In this document: piece by piece, positions 1-8,808 of the stretch
Numbering within the stretch: the stretch's first letter is position 1
Layout of the letters: each line of letters begins with the position of its first letter
Assembly (NCBI RefSeq): GCF_001580545.1
Contig: NZ_LRBG01000007.1
Location: 62,001-126,000, forward strand
Direction: 5' to 3'
Source of the DNA: Paraburkholderia monticola
GTDB lineage: Bacteria; Pseudomonadota; Gammaproteobacteria; Burkholderiales; Burkholderiaceae
Length of the DNA: 64,000 bases
Translations under genes and position numbers: made by a program
Notes under the pieces: generated by a model
Seen by the model: the letters and a program-made list of their open reading frames with translations, nothing else
Database searches by the model: none
What the model was told of the DNA's origin: nothing

Positions 1-1
1 G

Positions 2-223
2 CCGATGTTCATCGCGTCCGGCGACGACGACCTCGACATCCAGGCCGACGCGTCGCTGCTCTACACGCATCTGCGGCTCGCGGGCAATCCGGCGGCGCTG
101 CGGATCATCGACGGCGGCCATACGTGGGACGTGTGGAGCGCGCTGTTGCCTGCCGCGCTCAAATACACGCTCGGCTGCGTGAAGCCGCCGGCGCAGGAGC
201 ATCCGTCGAATCAACGGCCTTGA
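2..223 (+). CDS. Esterase/alpha-beta hydrolase, C-terminal fragment (5' truncated by window)
   Basis: The frame is open from the left edge, so only the last ~73 residues are present. The segment resembles the end of the PF00756-type putative esterase family: a strand with FIASGDDD, where an acidic catalytic residue usually lies, then GGHTWDVW, which fits the catalytic-histidine strand. The tail KYTLGC plus a short polar extension looks like a natural C-terminus. The substrate cannot be judged without the N-terminal part. The next gene is convergent, with about 57 bases between the two stops. Confidence 0.6.
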   Translation, partial: PMFIASGDDDLDIQADASLLYTHLRLAGNPAALRIIDGGHTWDVWSALLPAALKYTLGCVKPPAQEHPSNQRP

Positions 224-280
224 GCCGACGCCGCACTGCATGCGTCGGGACGTCCACGCCAGCGCCCAACCACGTCCGCG

Positions 281-1372
281 CTACTGCACGAGATCGGTCC
301 ACAGCACCATCAGCACCGTCATCAACGCGGGGCCGATGAAAATCCCCAGCAGGCCGAACGTCTCCGCGCCGCCGAGAATGCCGAACAGCACGAGCAGAAA
401 CGGCAGGCGCGTCGAGTTGCCGATCAGCACCGGCCGCACGAAGTGCTCGGCGACGAACACGACGATCGAGCCGAACACGACGAGTCCGATCGCCTGGGCC
501 AACGAGCCCTGCACGAGCAGCCACAGCGCCGCGAGACCGAACACGATCGGCGCGCAGAACGGCAGCATCGCGGCGATCGCCGTGACGAAGCCGAGCAGCG
601 CCGCGTGCGGCACGCCGGTCACGAAATAGGCGACGCCGAGCAGCGCGCCCTCGCCGACGCCGACCACGACCAACCCCGACACCGTGCCGCGCACCGCGGT
701 CCCCATATGCGCGACGAGGTCCGCGCCACTATCGCCGAAGCCGCGTCGCGCGGCCTTCAGCAGCGAGCCCGAGAGCCGCGGGCCGGCCTGAAAAATCACG
801 AACAGCGTGACCAGCATGAAGGCGAACACCATCGCCGCATGCGCGGCGCGCGCGCCGAAATGGCGGCCGAGCGTCATCACCGTCTCGCTATGCAAACCTT
901 TCATCGCGGCCGAGCCGCGCAGCGGCTGCGCGAGATTGGCCTGCCACCACGAGGTGATCTGCTGCACGCCGAACGGCAGACGGTTGACGAAGTCCGGCAA
1001 CGCGATGCCGTTCTCCTGCACGTCGCGGAACCACTCGTTCAGCTCATGCGCCTCGCGCAGGGCCTGGGCGAGGCCGAGCGCCACCGGCAGCAGCACCAGC
1101 AGCGCGATCACCAACGTGAAGACCGTCGCGAGCAAGGTCGTGCGCCCCTTGAACCAGCGGCTGCCCGCCACCCTGTGCAGCAGCGGCCACAGCGCAATCG
1201 CGACGACCCCGGCCCACGCGACCACCACGATGAAATCGCGCACGACCCACAAGGCGAGCAGCACGAGCCCGATATAAAGCGCGACCGACGCGACTTTCTG
1301 CCTTTTCAGGCACTCGTCGGCGGACGACGGCCCAGGAGAATTGGGAGGCACTGCGGGAGGGCGTGGAATCAT
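281..1372 (-). CDS. AI-2E family transporter (PerM/YdiK-like permease)
   Basis: A polytopic inner-membrane protein of ~363 aa. Two hydrophobic segments near the N-terminus (SVALYIGLVLLALWVVRDFI and the following stretch) are followed by a paired-helix region, a long amphipathic middle and a C-terminal block of closely spaced hydrophobic segments. That is the PF01594 pattern. The closing motif FGLLGIFIGPALMTVLMVLW is characteristic of the family. Members are proposed small-molecule or ion exporters and the real substrate is usually unknown. I chose the ATG at 1372; the open frame upstream begins only with a TTG. It is divergent from the DUF3331 gene. Confidence 0.85.
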   Translation of the reverse strand: MIPRPPAVPPNSPGPSSADECLKRQKVASVALYIGLVLLALWVVRDFIVVVAWAGVVAIALWPLLHRVAGSRWFKGRTTLLATVFTLVIALLVLLPVALGLAQALREAHELNEWFRDVQENGIALPDFVNRLPFGVQQITSWWQANLAQPLRGSAAMKGLHSETVMTLGRHFGARAAHAAMVFAFMLVTLFVIFQAGPRLSGSLLKAARRGFGDSGADLVAHMGTAVRGTVSGLVVVGVGEGALLGVAYFVTGVPHAALLGFVTAIAAMLPFCAPIVFGLAALWLLVQGSLAQAIGLVVFGSIVVFVAEHFVRPVLIGNSTRLPFLLVLFGILGGAETFGLLGIFIGPALMTVLMVLWTDLVQ

Positions 1373-1711
1373 GTGAACTCTGGTGTTTTTGAACGGTGTG
1401 CGCGCGAGCCGACCTGAAAAAATCAAACCCGCTACACTGGCGACTCAGTTGGCCGCCCGACCGTCACATCTTAAAGGAAGCGTCGCCACCCCTTGCCGGC
1501 CGCGCTGTTCGTCGCGCCACGGGCAACACAGCGTTGCAGAAATGCGCGTTATTAAAAAATCACATAAAAAGCGCGCAACGCCTGTCATTTCAGCCAATCA
1601 CGGTTGTCAAGTCTGATTATTGCTAATTCCGGAACAGTGTTTCAACTCCCACACAATGGCACTCCGGCGCGCGCAGGACTAAATTCGGCACTCCACAATA
1701 CGGAGCCGATG

Positions 1712-1999
1712 ATGACCCTGGAGTCCATCCCCCTCGACGGCAGCAATGGCGTACGCATCGAAATTCTCGAGAGCTCCGACACGACGCTGGTGATCCGCTG
1801 GGTCGAGCCGGGCCGTTGCCACTACGGTGAGCAGCGCTGGCGCCGCCGCTCGGCGCATTCGTCCGGCACCTGCGCGGTGTCGCGCCGCAAGATTCGCCGC
1901 GGCGACCCCGTGTTCAAGCCGGCCGAACGCCCGGCGCCCTCGAATGCCTCCGCGATGATCTGCGCGGAAATCCTCGAACCGCTGCTCGAAGCGGCTTGA
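1712..1999 (+). CDS. DUF3331 domain protein
   Basis: A small basic protein (~95 aa) with the sequence style of the DUF3331 family, which I know mainly from Burkholderia-group genomes. It has a beta-rich core around TTLVIRWVEPGRCHYGEQRW, a Ser/Arg-rich patch (RRRSAHSSGTCAVSRRKI) and a short helical tail. No catalytic motif is visible and the function is unknown. GGAG at 1702-1705 is well spaced for the ATG at 1712; an overlapping ATG at 1709 is the alternative. The ~280 bases upstream, between this gene and the permease, contain an AT-richer stretch that probably carries the divergent promoters. Confidence 0.7.
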   Translation: MTLESIPLDGSNGVRIEILESSDTTLVIRWVEPGRCHYGEQRWRRRSAHSSGTCAVSRRKIRRGDPVFKPAERPAPSNASAMICAEILEPLLEAA

Positions 2000-2292
2000 C
2001 GCACGCAGCGTTCCCGCATGGCGCGCGCGGCTCGCCGCCGCGCCGACCCTTTGCCCCAAGTTGATCTGCCTCCAGCCGACGCCCAGGTCGCACCGCTAGC
2101 GCCGGCGTAAGCCGGCCGCCGCGGCCTCGCTCGACGCACCACGCCGCCGGCCTCGTTCCCCGTTGCCGCCTGGTGCCTGGTGCGTTAAGGTGGACTCGTT
2201 GCGCCTCCCGCTCGCCGGCTCGCTATCCGGCGCCGGCGGCGCGCCTTCCACCACCGCGTTGCGCCCGCCGCGACGCCGCTTGAGGGCCGATC

Positions 2293-4887
2293 ATGGCAGA
2301 AGACACGCCGCAAACCCGCGCGGCCACCGCCGCTTCCTCACCTCCCGCTTCTCCCGCTTCCCCCGCTCCTCCCGCTTCGCTGATCCCGCCGCAGCAGTTC
2401 TCGCTCGACGTGCTGGTCGAAAAGTACGCGAAAGGCGACGAGCAATCGGCCGACGACGTGTTCCGCCGCGTCGCGCACGGTGTCGCCGAGGCCGAGCCGC
2501 CCGAGTTGCGCGCATCGGTCGAAGCGCTGTTCGTCGACAACCTGCGCCACGGCGCGCTCGGCGCGGGCCGCATCATGAGCGCGGCGGGCAGCGGCATCGC
2601 CGCGACGCTGATCAACTGCTTCGTGCAGCCGGTCGGCGATTCGATCCAGGGCGTCGACGAACAGGGCTTGCCCGGCATCTACGTCGCCCTGCTGCAGGCA
2701 GCCGAAACGATGCGCCGCGGCGGCGGCGTCGGCTACAACTTCTCCGCGATCCGGCCCAAAGGCGCGCGGGTGCATACGACCAGTTCGGCCGCCTCGGGTC
2801 CGTGCAGCTACATGGACGTGTTCGACGCGTCGTGCCGCACCGTCGAAAGCGCGGGGTCGCGGCGCGGCGCGCAGATGGCGGTGCTCGATTGCAACCACCC
2901 CGACCTGCTGGAGTTCATCGAGGCCAAGCATTCGAAGGGGCGCTGGAACAACTTCAACGTCTCGGTCGGCGTCACCGACGAGTTCATGCGCGCAGTCGAA
3001 AACGACGAGCCGTGGCAACTGGTCCATCGCGCCGAGCCGTCGCCGGCGCTGCGCGCGGCCGGCGACGTGCGGCAGCGCGACGATGGCCTGTGGGTCTACA
3101 GCGAACACCCCGCGCGCGCGATCTGGGATCGCATCATGCGCTCGACGTACGACGTCGCCGAGCCTGGCATCGTGTTCATCTCGCGGATGAACGAGGACAA
3201 CAATCTGCGCGCCGTCGAGACGATCCGCGCCACCAATCCGTGCGGCGAGCAGCCGCTGCCCGCGTATGGCTGCTGCAACCTGGGGCCGCTCAATCTGACG
3301 CGCTTCGTCGTCGATCCGTTTGCGCAGTTGCAGGGCCGCGAGCCGTCGTTCGACTGGGATGCCCTCGCGCAACGCACCCGCATCCAGGTGCGTTTCCTCG
3401 ACGACGTGCTCGACGTCACGCTGTGGCCGCTGCCCCAGCAATACGACGAATCGCGGGCCAAGCGGCGCATCGGTGTCGGCTTCACCGGCCTCGGCGATAC
3501 GCTCGTGATGCTCGGTCTGCGCTACGACTCGCAGGAAGGCCGCGATTTCGCGGTGCGGATCGCGCGGCTGATGCGCGACGAGGCGTACCGCGCGTCGGTC
3601 GAACTCGCGAAGGAGCGCGGCGCGTTTGCGCTGTTCGACGCGGCGCGTTATCTGGAGCCCGGCACGTTCGCCTCGCGCCTGCCCGACGACATCCAGCAGG
3701 CGATCCGCCGCGACGGCATCCGCAACAGCCATCTGCTGTCGATCGCGCCGACCGGCACCGTCAGCCTCGCGTTCGCGGACAACGCGTCGAACGGCATCGA
3801 ACCGGCGTTCTCGTGGACCTACACGCGCATGAAGGTGATGGCCGACGGCGGCCGCGAATCATTCGACGTCGAGGACTACGCGTACCGGCTCTATCGCGAA
3901 CTCGGCGGCGACGTGACCCGGCTGCCCGACTATTTCGTCAGCGCGCTGCAGATGTCGGCGCGCGACCATCTCGACATGATGGCGGCCGTGCAGCCGTACG
4001 TCGACACGTCGATCTCGAAGACCGTCAACGTGCCGGCCGACTATCCGTTCGACGCGTTCGAAAGCCTCTATTTCGACGCCTGGAAGAGCGGCCTGAAGGG
4101 CCTCGCGACCTATCGCCCGAACGACACGCTCGGCGCGGTGCTGAGCGTGACGCCCGCGCAGGCCGACGACACGCTCGCCGAGACGGATCAGGACCCGCTG
4201 CGTATCGCGATCGATCACCGGCCCAAAGGCGAGTTGCCGGCGATCATCGAGAAGGTCGAGTATCTGACCCAGGCGGGCAAGAAGTCGCTGTACGTTGCGG
4301 TGTCGTTCATCGAGGTGACGGGGCGGCTCGGCGGCGAAGACGTGACGATCGAGCGGCCAATCGAGTTCTTCATCCCGACCGGTCAGCGCGACGAGTCGCA
4401 GCAGTGGATCACCGCGACGATGCGTTCGCTGTCACTGGCCGCGCGAGGCGGCTTTGTCGCACGCAATCTGCAGGACATGCGCAAGGTGTCGTGGGATCGC
4501 GGTCAGGTGCGGCTTGGCGACGTGCAGCGGCTCGACGGTCATCGCGCGCCGCGCTGGCACGATTCGGAGGTGGCCGCGCTCGCGTTCGCGATCCAGCAGA
4601 TCCTGTATCGACGCGGCTTTCTCGACGCCGAGGGCAATCAGGTGCCGTCGCGGATGCTCGCGCGCTTGCCGCGCGGGCAGATGAAAACCGAGATCGCGCT
4701 GTCCGCCGATTTCGGCCTGCGTCCGAATCCCGAGGATAGCGCCGACGCACTGCTACAGCCGAATGGCACGCAAGGGCTGCATACGATGCTCGGTCGCAAA
4801 TGCGCTTCGTGTGGCGCGAATGCGGTGATTCGCAAGGACGGGTGCGATTTTTGTACCGCGTGTGGGGAGGTGGGGGCCTGCGGGTAG
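2293..4887 (+). CDS. nrdJ: Ribonucleoside-diphosphate reductase, adenosylcobalamin-dependent (class II)
   Basis: An 864-aa cytoplasmic enzyme that makes deoxyribonucleotides using coenzyme B12 to generate its thiyl radical, so it needs no oxygen or iron radical subunit. Seen here: an Ala/Pro/Ser-rich leader (to ~residue 35), the glycine-rich GGGVGYNFSAIRP segment, the active-site N-P-C-G-E motif with C317 as likely thiyl radical and N315/E319 as partners, and a C-terminal tail with CxxC (837/840) and CxxCxxC (851-857). That tail fits the redox or zinc tail of single-chain class II reductases. No nrdB-like partner is adjacent. The 293 bases upstream are very GC-rich; I looked for a cobalamin riboswitch and did not recognise one. 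Confidence 0.93.
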   Translation: MAEDTPQTRAATAASSPPASPASPAPPASLIPPQQFSLDVLVEKYAKGDEQSADDVFRRVAHGVAEAEPPELRASVEALFVDNLRHGALGAGRIMSAAGSGIAATLINCFVQPVGDSIQGVDEQGLPGIYVALLQAAETMRRGGGVGYNFSAIRPKGARVHTTSSAASGPCSYMDVFDASCRTVESAGSRRGAQMAVLDCNHPDLLEFIEAKHSKGRWNNFNVSVGVTDEFMRAVENDEPWQLVHRAEPSPALRAAGDVRQRDDGLWVYSEHPARAIWDRIMRSTYDVAEPGIVFISRMNEDNNLRAVETIRATNPCGEQPLPAYGCCNLGPLNLTRFVVDPFAQLQGREPSFDWDALAQRTRIQVRFLDDVLDVTLWPLPQQYDESRAKRRIGVGFTGLGDTLVMLGLRYDSQEGRDFAVRIARLMRDEAYRASVELAKERGAFALFDAARYLEPGTFASRLPDDIQQAIRRDGIRNSHLLSIAPTGTVSLAFADNASNGIEPAFSWTYTRMKVMADGGRESFDVEDYAYRLYRELGGDVTRLPDYFVSALQMSARDHLDMMAAVQPYVDTSISKTVNVPADYPFDAFESLYFDAWKSGLKGLATYRPNDTLGAVLSVTPAQADDTLAETDQDPLRIAIDHRPKGELPAIIEKVEYLTQAGKKSLYVAVSFIEVTGRLGGEDVTIERPIEFFIPTGQRDESQQWITATMRSLSLAARGGFVARNLQDMRKVSWDRGQVRLGDVQRLDGHRAPRWHDSEVAALAFAIQQILYRRGFLDAEGNQVPSRMLARLPRGQMKTEIALSADFGLRPNPEDSADALLQPNGTQGLHTMLGRKCASCGANAVIRKDGCDFCTACGEVGACG

Positions 4888-5031
4888 TGCTGCAATTTCG
4901 TTCCAAATTGCACAAGACCGTGCAATCCTTCGCGGCTACCGATTCCGTATTCTGGGCGCGCGATGGAGAATCATCGCGACGACGCATTCGCAACTCGCCG
5001 GCGCACGGCACGGCCCGGAGGTAGAGGCGCG

Positions 5032-6027
5032 ATGAATCAGCGAAGAGTCCTTGTTTATTACGCATGGAGCCGGCCGGCCGAGAGCGCTGCGCCGCTCCAT
5101 GTGATCGACGATCGATTTCCGGCGCTTTTCGAAAGCCGCAGGACGAGCTTTCCTCAATTTCATGAGTTCGCCGACCCGCAGCGCTTTGACCAGGGCATTG
5201 CCGGTTTCCTCGATCACATCATGAAGCGCAACTTCGCCGCCTTCGTCGAGCTGGCGTCCGGGCTGACCGGCCACGCGGTCCGCGAGATCGAACGCGTCGC
5301 CGACGACGGGACGCTGACACCGCTCGGCCCCGAAGTTCTCGACGGCGTGGACACGCTCATCGTCATCAGCTTCGATTCGTTCGTGACGGACCAACGGGCC
5401 GGCAGCGGCGAAATCGAAGCGGTCGAGGCGTTTCTCGGCGATCCCGACCATCTGGCGTTCGTCTGTCCGCATCACGACATTGGAGAGCTGGAGAGTCTGC
5501 CGGAAAGCAGCCATCTGCAGCGCCAGATCGAAGAATATCGACATCACGGCGACAGGACGATTCCGTCGCGGCAAGGTTTCGGAGCCTTCGCGCGTTCTCT
5601 GCTCGCGGGTCTCGGCGTTCCGGTGGAAAACCGCTATGGACTTCGTCCCGCCGTCGACGCGGACGGATCACCCGCCGCCATCGAAATCGACGCGCCGCTC
5701 GACAGATTGGGCGTTCTGGCAAACGTCAGGACCTTCAATCTTCATCCGCATCTGCCGCAGCTCGAACGACTCGGCGATGCGATAGGAAAGCTCGACGTGC
5801 TAGCGCGGCAGCGCATTGATACCGGCGCGCCGCCGCATCTGTTCTCGCGCGAGCACACGACCTTCGACGCTCTCCTGCAGTCGCGTCCCGAAGCGTTCAA
5901 CGGCAGCCTCTTCGTCAGCGATACGACGCTCTGGAGTTCGATGGCCGGCGGCGTCGACAGCCTTCGTCAGCTGTGGACGAATGTCGTGCAGCGGCCGTCG
6001 CGAGCGGACCCACAGCGCGGCTCGTGA
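5032..6027 (+). CDS. Unrecognised protein, possible GATase/ThuA-like fold
   Basis: A ~331-aa soluble protein I do not recognise. It opens with a beta-strand (RRVLVYYAWSR). Around residues 100-145 it has DTLIVISFDSF followed by an acidic helix and DHLAFVCPHHDIGE. This strand-helix-strand order with a His-rich turn recalls class I amidotransferase or ThuA-like folds, but no clear Cys-His-Glu triad is visible, so that is only a guess. GGAGGT at 5017-5022 sets the ATG at 5032; an upstream ATG at 4963 has no comparable site. The next gene, an AraC regulator on the same strand 110 bases on, may control it. Confidence 0.6.
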   Translation: MNQRRVLVYYAWSRPAESAAPLHVIDDRFPALFESRRTSFPQFHEFADPQRFDQGIAGFLDHIMKRNFAAFVELASGLTGHAVREIERVADDGTLTPLGPEVLDGVDTLIVISFDSFVTDQRAGSGEIEAVEAFLGDPDHLAFVCPHHDIGELESLPESSHLQRQIEEYRHHGDRTIPSRQGFGAFARSLLAGLGVPVENRYGLRPAVDADGSPAAIEIDAPLDRLGVLANVRTFNLHPHLPQLERLGDAIGKLDVLARQRIDTGAPPHLFSREHTTFDALLQSRPEAFNGSLFVSDTTLWSSMAGGVDSLRQLWTNVVQRPSRADPQRGS

Positions 6028-6137
6028 GATGCCGCGATCAGCGGGAAATGCTGCCGCTGTTGTGCCAAACTACGCCATCAGCATCACGGCGGGCCCCGCC
6101 GTTCGATGCTTCCGGATCGCATAGGGCGGAGGCACGG

Positions 6138-7049
6138 ATGATCTCGATTGACGAAATCCTGCACGCGCGTCCGCAGCAGCCTATCGCCACCACGCGCGGA
6201 CGAGGCTGGGGCGGCGTGACGGTCGATGTTCATCGTCCCTATTTCGACTGCGCCGAATCCTACGCCGGTCTCGATCATCACCTGGTTTGCTACTGCCCCT
6301 CCGGTCGCGCCACGCTGATCCAGCGCCGGGCCGGGACCGTCCATCGCGGCATCGTCAGCGCCGGGACTTCGTACATCATGCCGGCCGGCTACGACTCGGC
6401 ATGGGAAGGCGATTCGGGGCGCACTGTGAGGTTACGCGTTCCGCCTGGGCTCGTTGAGCGCGCCGCCGAGCAGCTCGGTCACCATTGCGTTCAGGTCGAG
6501 ATCAGCAATGTCTTCCTGGTGCGCGACCCCGTGATCGAGCAATTCGCGCGGAGTCTCCTGCTGGAAATGGACCTTAAGGCGCATCCGGCTCAGGCGCTGA
6601 TCGTCGATTCGATCTCGAATGCATTGGCGGCACATCTGCTTCGCAGCTATTCCGTTTTCGGCGCACCCGAATGCGCACCGGACCGCTCGCTCGGTCAGCT
6701 CGAGATCGCCCGACTCACCGAGTTCATCGAGGACAATCTCGACCGGCCAATCTGCCTCGACGACCTCGCGAACATCGCGAACGTCAGCCGGTTTCATCTG
6801 AGCCGTCTCTTCAAACGGGCCATGGGCGTCACGGCGATCTGCTTCGTCGAGCAGTGCCGGATTCGCCGGGCTCAATCGTTGATCGCCGAGACCAATCTAT
6901 CGCTGGCGGAAATTGCATTGGAGACGGGCTTTGCCGACCAAAGCCATTTCACCCGGCGATTTCACCGTCACGTCGGTTGCACCCCGGCTGTGTTCGCGCG
7001 CGAGCAGGGGCGGCGTCGAACGAGGCCGACTCACCCCACCCTCGCGTAA
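6138..7049 (+). CDS. AraC family transcriptional regulator
   Basis: A ~303-aa regulator. The N-terminal ~170 residues form a beta-rich sensing domain of the AraC_binding type. The C-terminal ~100 residues contain two helix-turn-helix units: LDDLANIANVSRFHLSRLFKRA, and the hallmark second unit with IALETGFADQSHFTRRFHRHVG. The start at 6138 is fixed by GGAGG at 6128-6132. The inducer is unknown; the linked upstream gene (5032-6027) is the obvious target. Its 3' end overlaps the end of the convergent molybdoenzyme anchor gene by 19 bases. Confidence 0.9.
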   Translation: MISIDEILHARPQQPIATTRGRGWGGVTVDVHRPYFDCAESYAGLDHHLVCYCPSGRATLIQRRAGTVHRGIVSAGTSYIMPAGYDSAWEGDSGRTVRLRVPPGLVERAAEQLGHHCVQVEISNVFLVRDPVIEQFARSLLLEMDLKAHPAQALIVDSISNALAAHLLRSYSVFGAPECAPDRSLGQLEIARLTEFIEDNLDRPICLDDLANIANVSRFHLSRLFKRAMGVTAICFVEQCRIRRAQSLIAETNLSLAEIALETGFADQSHFTRRFHRHVGCTPAVFAREQGRRRTRPTHPTLA

Positions 7050-7981
7050 TAAAGATTCTGCGGATGCTTCGCTTCCGCGAAGAAAAACCAGCGCTCCGCG
7101 ACAAGCCCCGCATACTGCACGAGACACGCCGCGGCCAGCAAGCCGAACGACGCGCCGATCGAGTGCAGCCCGGCGCCGAGCGCGATCAACACGATCGGCA
7201 CGACAAACGCACCCGCGAGAAAGCCCCATTTGACACCACGCAACGTGCGCGCCGATTTGCCGTGAAAGAACTCACGCAGATTGAACGCGCCGGCGGTAAA
7301 GCCTCGCGACACCTGCACGAGCTTCGGATTGCGGATGCCGGTCGCACTCTGCACCGTCGACTTCGGCCGCAAGCGCGCATTGCGCAGCAGCGATGCCGAG
7401 CGGCTCGCGCAGCCGGCGAGCGTCAGCACGCAAGCACTGACCGCAAGCCCCACCGTCAACGCGGGCGCGAACCATGCGCTCAATGCGGTCGCGAGCGTCA
7501 AACCCGATGCGCAGCCGAGCAACACGAAGTTCACCAGCGTCAGCGGCGTCGCCCATTCCTGCAGAAAGCGCAAGCACGCATAGATCATCGCGGTGCAGAC
7601 GAACAGCGCGGCGCTCGCGAGCACGCCGAGCCAGCCGAGCGCGAGCGACCACGGCGAACCGAGCCAATGCGCGAGACCGTACAGGCACGCGCAGGCGAGA
7701 AACGCCGGCAGGCACAGGCATTCGCGCGACAGCCACGAGGTGCGCCACATCGCGATGGCGCGCCACGCGCGTTCCGGATGGCCGAGATGGAAGAACGACG
7801 CGATCAGACCGAGACCGCCCAACAGCACCGCCAGTGCCGCGCCGCTCACGTAGAACGCGGCGGTGGGTTGCGCCACGACGCCCAACCACGCCGCACTCTC
7901 GACGCCGACGAGCGCAATCAGCAACCCTTGCGCCGCGCCGCTCAGTGTCGTCAGAAACACTACGGAAAAAGCCGGATTCAT
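7031..7981 (-). CDS. soeC: DmsC/NrfD-like quinone-binding membrane anchor, SoeC-like
   Basis: A ~316-aa protein with eight to nine hydrophobic helices in the style of the DmsC anchor family (PF04976). In the complex it docks the iron-sulfur subunit to the inner membrane and passes electrons to quinone. The first helix carries FLTTLSGAAQGLLIALVG, and the FFHLGHPERAWRAI loop with conserved His is typical of the family. GAGG lies 8 bases before the ATG at 7981. The gene follows the iron-sulfur subunit after 19 bases, so the two are surely co-transcribed. The Soe assignment rests on the context of soeA and suyAB; alone this would be called a DMSO-reductase-type anchor. Confidence 0.75.
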   Translation of the reverse strand: MNPAFSVVFLTTLSGAAQGLLIALVGVESAAWLGVVAQPTAAFYVSGAALAVLLGGLGLIASFFHLGHPERAWRAIAMWRTSWLSRECLCLPAFLACACLYGLAHWLGSPWSLALGWLGVLASAALFVCTAMIYACLRFLQEWATPLTLVNFVLLGCASGLTLATALSAWFAPALTVGLAVSACVLTLAGCASRSASLLRNARLRPKSTVQSATGIRNPKLVQVSRGFTAGAFNLREFFHGKSARTLRGVKWGFLAGAFVVPIVLIALGAGLHSIGASFGLLAAACLVQYAGLVAERWFFFAEAKHPQNLYYARVG

Positions 7982-8000
7982 CGTGTGGCCTCGTTGTCGT

Positions 8001-8771
8001 TCAAATGCGCGTCGCGATCGACGCGAGATGCAGCTCACCGCGCTCGAGCTGCGACTCCAGTTGCGAGTCGGGCGAGCCCGACGCCTCGCTCACCTCATCG
8101 GTCGTCGATCCGGCCGATTTGCACGAGCACCCGTCGCTGCCGCAACCGGCGGCCGTGGTCGGCACGCGCGGCAAGTAATGATTCGCGGGACGTGTGCCCC
8201 ACTCGGGCATCAACTGATAGCCGCCGCGCTCGCGAATCGCTTGCGACACGACCGATTGCGGATCGTGAATATCGCCGAACAGCCGCGCGGAGGTCGGGCA
8301 CGCGAGCACGCAGGCCGGCTTGCGATCGCGTTCGGACAGATGCTCGTCATGAATACGATCGACGCACAGCGTGCACTTGGTCATCTCTTTGCGCGCCTCG
8401 TCGAGCTCACGGGCGCCGTACGGGCAGGCCCACGCGCAATACTTGCAGCCGATGCAGCGATCGAAATCGACCAGCACGAGGCCGTCTTCCTTGCGCTTGT
8501 AGCTCGCACCGGTCGGACACACCGGCACGCACGGCGGGTCTTCGCAATGCAGGCACGACTTCGGAAAGTGGATCATTTCCGTGTCGGGGAAGCTGCCCGC
8601 CTCGAAACTCTGCACGCGATTGAAAAACGTGCCGGACGGGTCCGCGTCGTACGGATTGAAATCGGCGAGGCTGCCCGATTCGCCCGACGTGTTCCACTCC
8701 TTGCAACTCGTCACGCACGCCTGGCATCCCACGCATACGTTCAGATCGATGACCAACGCCATCTGGGTCAT
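8001..8771 (-). CDS. soeB: 4Fe-4S dicluster electron-transfer subunit, SoeB-like
   Basis: A 256-aa cytoplasmic ferredoxin-like subunit with the four Cys clusters expected for four [4Fe-4S] centres: CVGCQACVTSC (C13-C23), CLHCEDPPCVPVC, CIGCKYCAWAC, and CTLC paired with CVLAC further on. It would relay electrons from the molybdenum subunit to the membrane anchor. The C-terminal ~45 residues add a further Cys-rich stretch (GCGSDGCSC) that does not belong to the standard four-cluster core. AAGGAG sits 6 bases before the ATG. It lies 37 bases after soeA, and there is no twin-arginine signal on any subunit, so the catalytic face is cytoplasmic as described for SoeABC. Confidence 0.8.
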   Translation of the reverse strand: MTQMALVIDLNVCVGCQACVTSCKEWNTSGESGSLADFNPYDADPSGTFFNRVQSFEAGSFPDTEMIHFPKSCLHCEDPPCVPVCPTGASYKRKEDGLVLVDFDRCIGCKYCAWACPYGARELDEARKEMTKCTLCVDRIHDEHLSERDRKPACVLACPTSARLFGDIHDPQSVVSQAIRERGGYQLMPEWGTRPANHYLPRVPTTAAGCGSDGCSCKSAGSTTDEVSEASGSPDSQLESQLERGELHLASIATRI

Positions 8772-8808
8772 TGGAAGCTCCTTGCCGTTGCTTCAGCGAG
8801 CGTCGCCA

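Noticed and set aside
2000..2292. Possible cobalamin riboswitch before the B12-dependent nrdJ
   Set aside because: I could not find a B12-box-like core or the expected paired arms; the segment is simply GC-rich.
6671..8623. Long plus-strand open frame over the regulator and anchor genes
   Set aside because: Arg-rich shadow of the AraC and soeCB genes without any recognisable domain.
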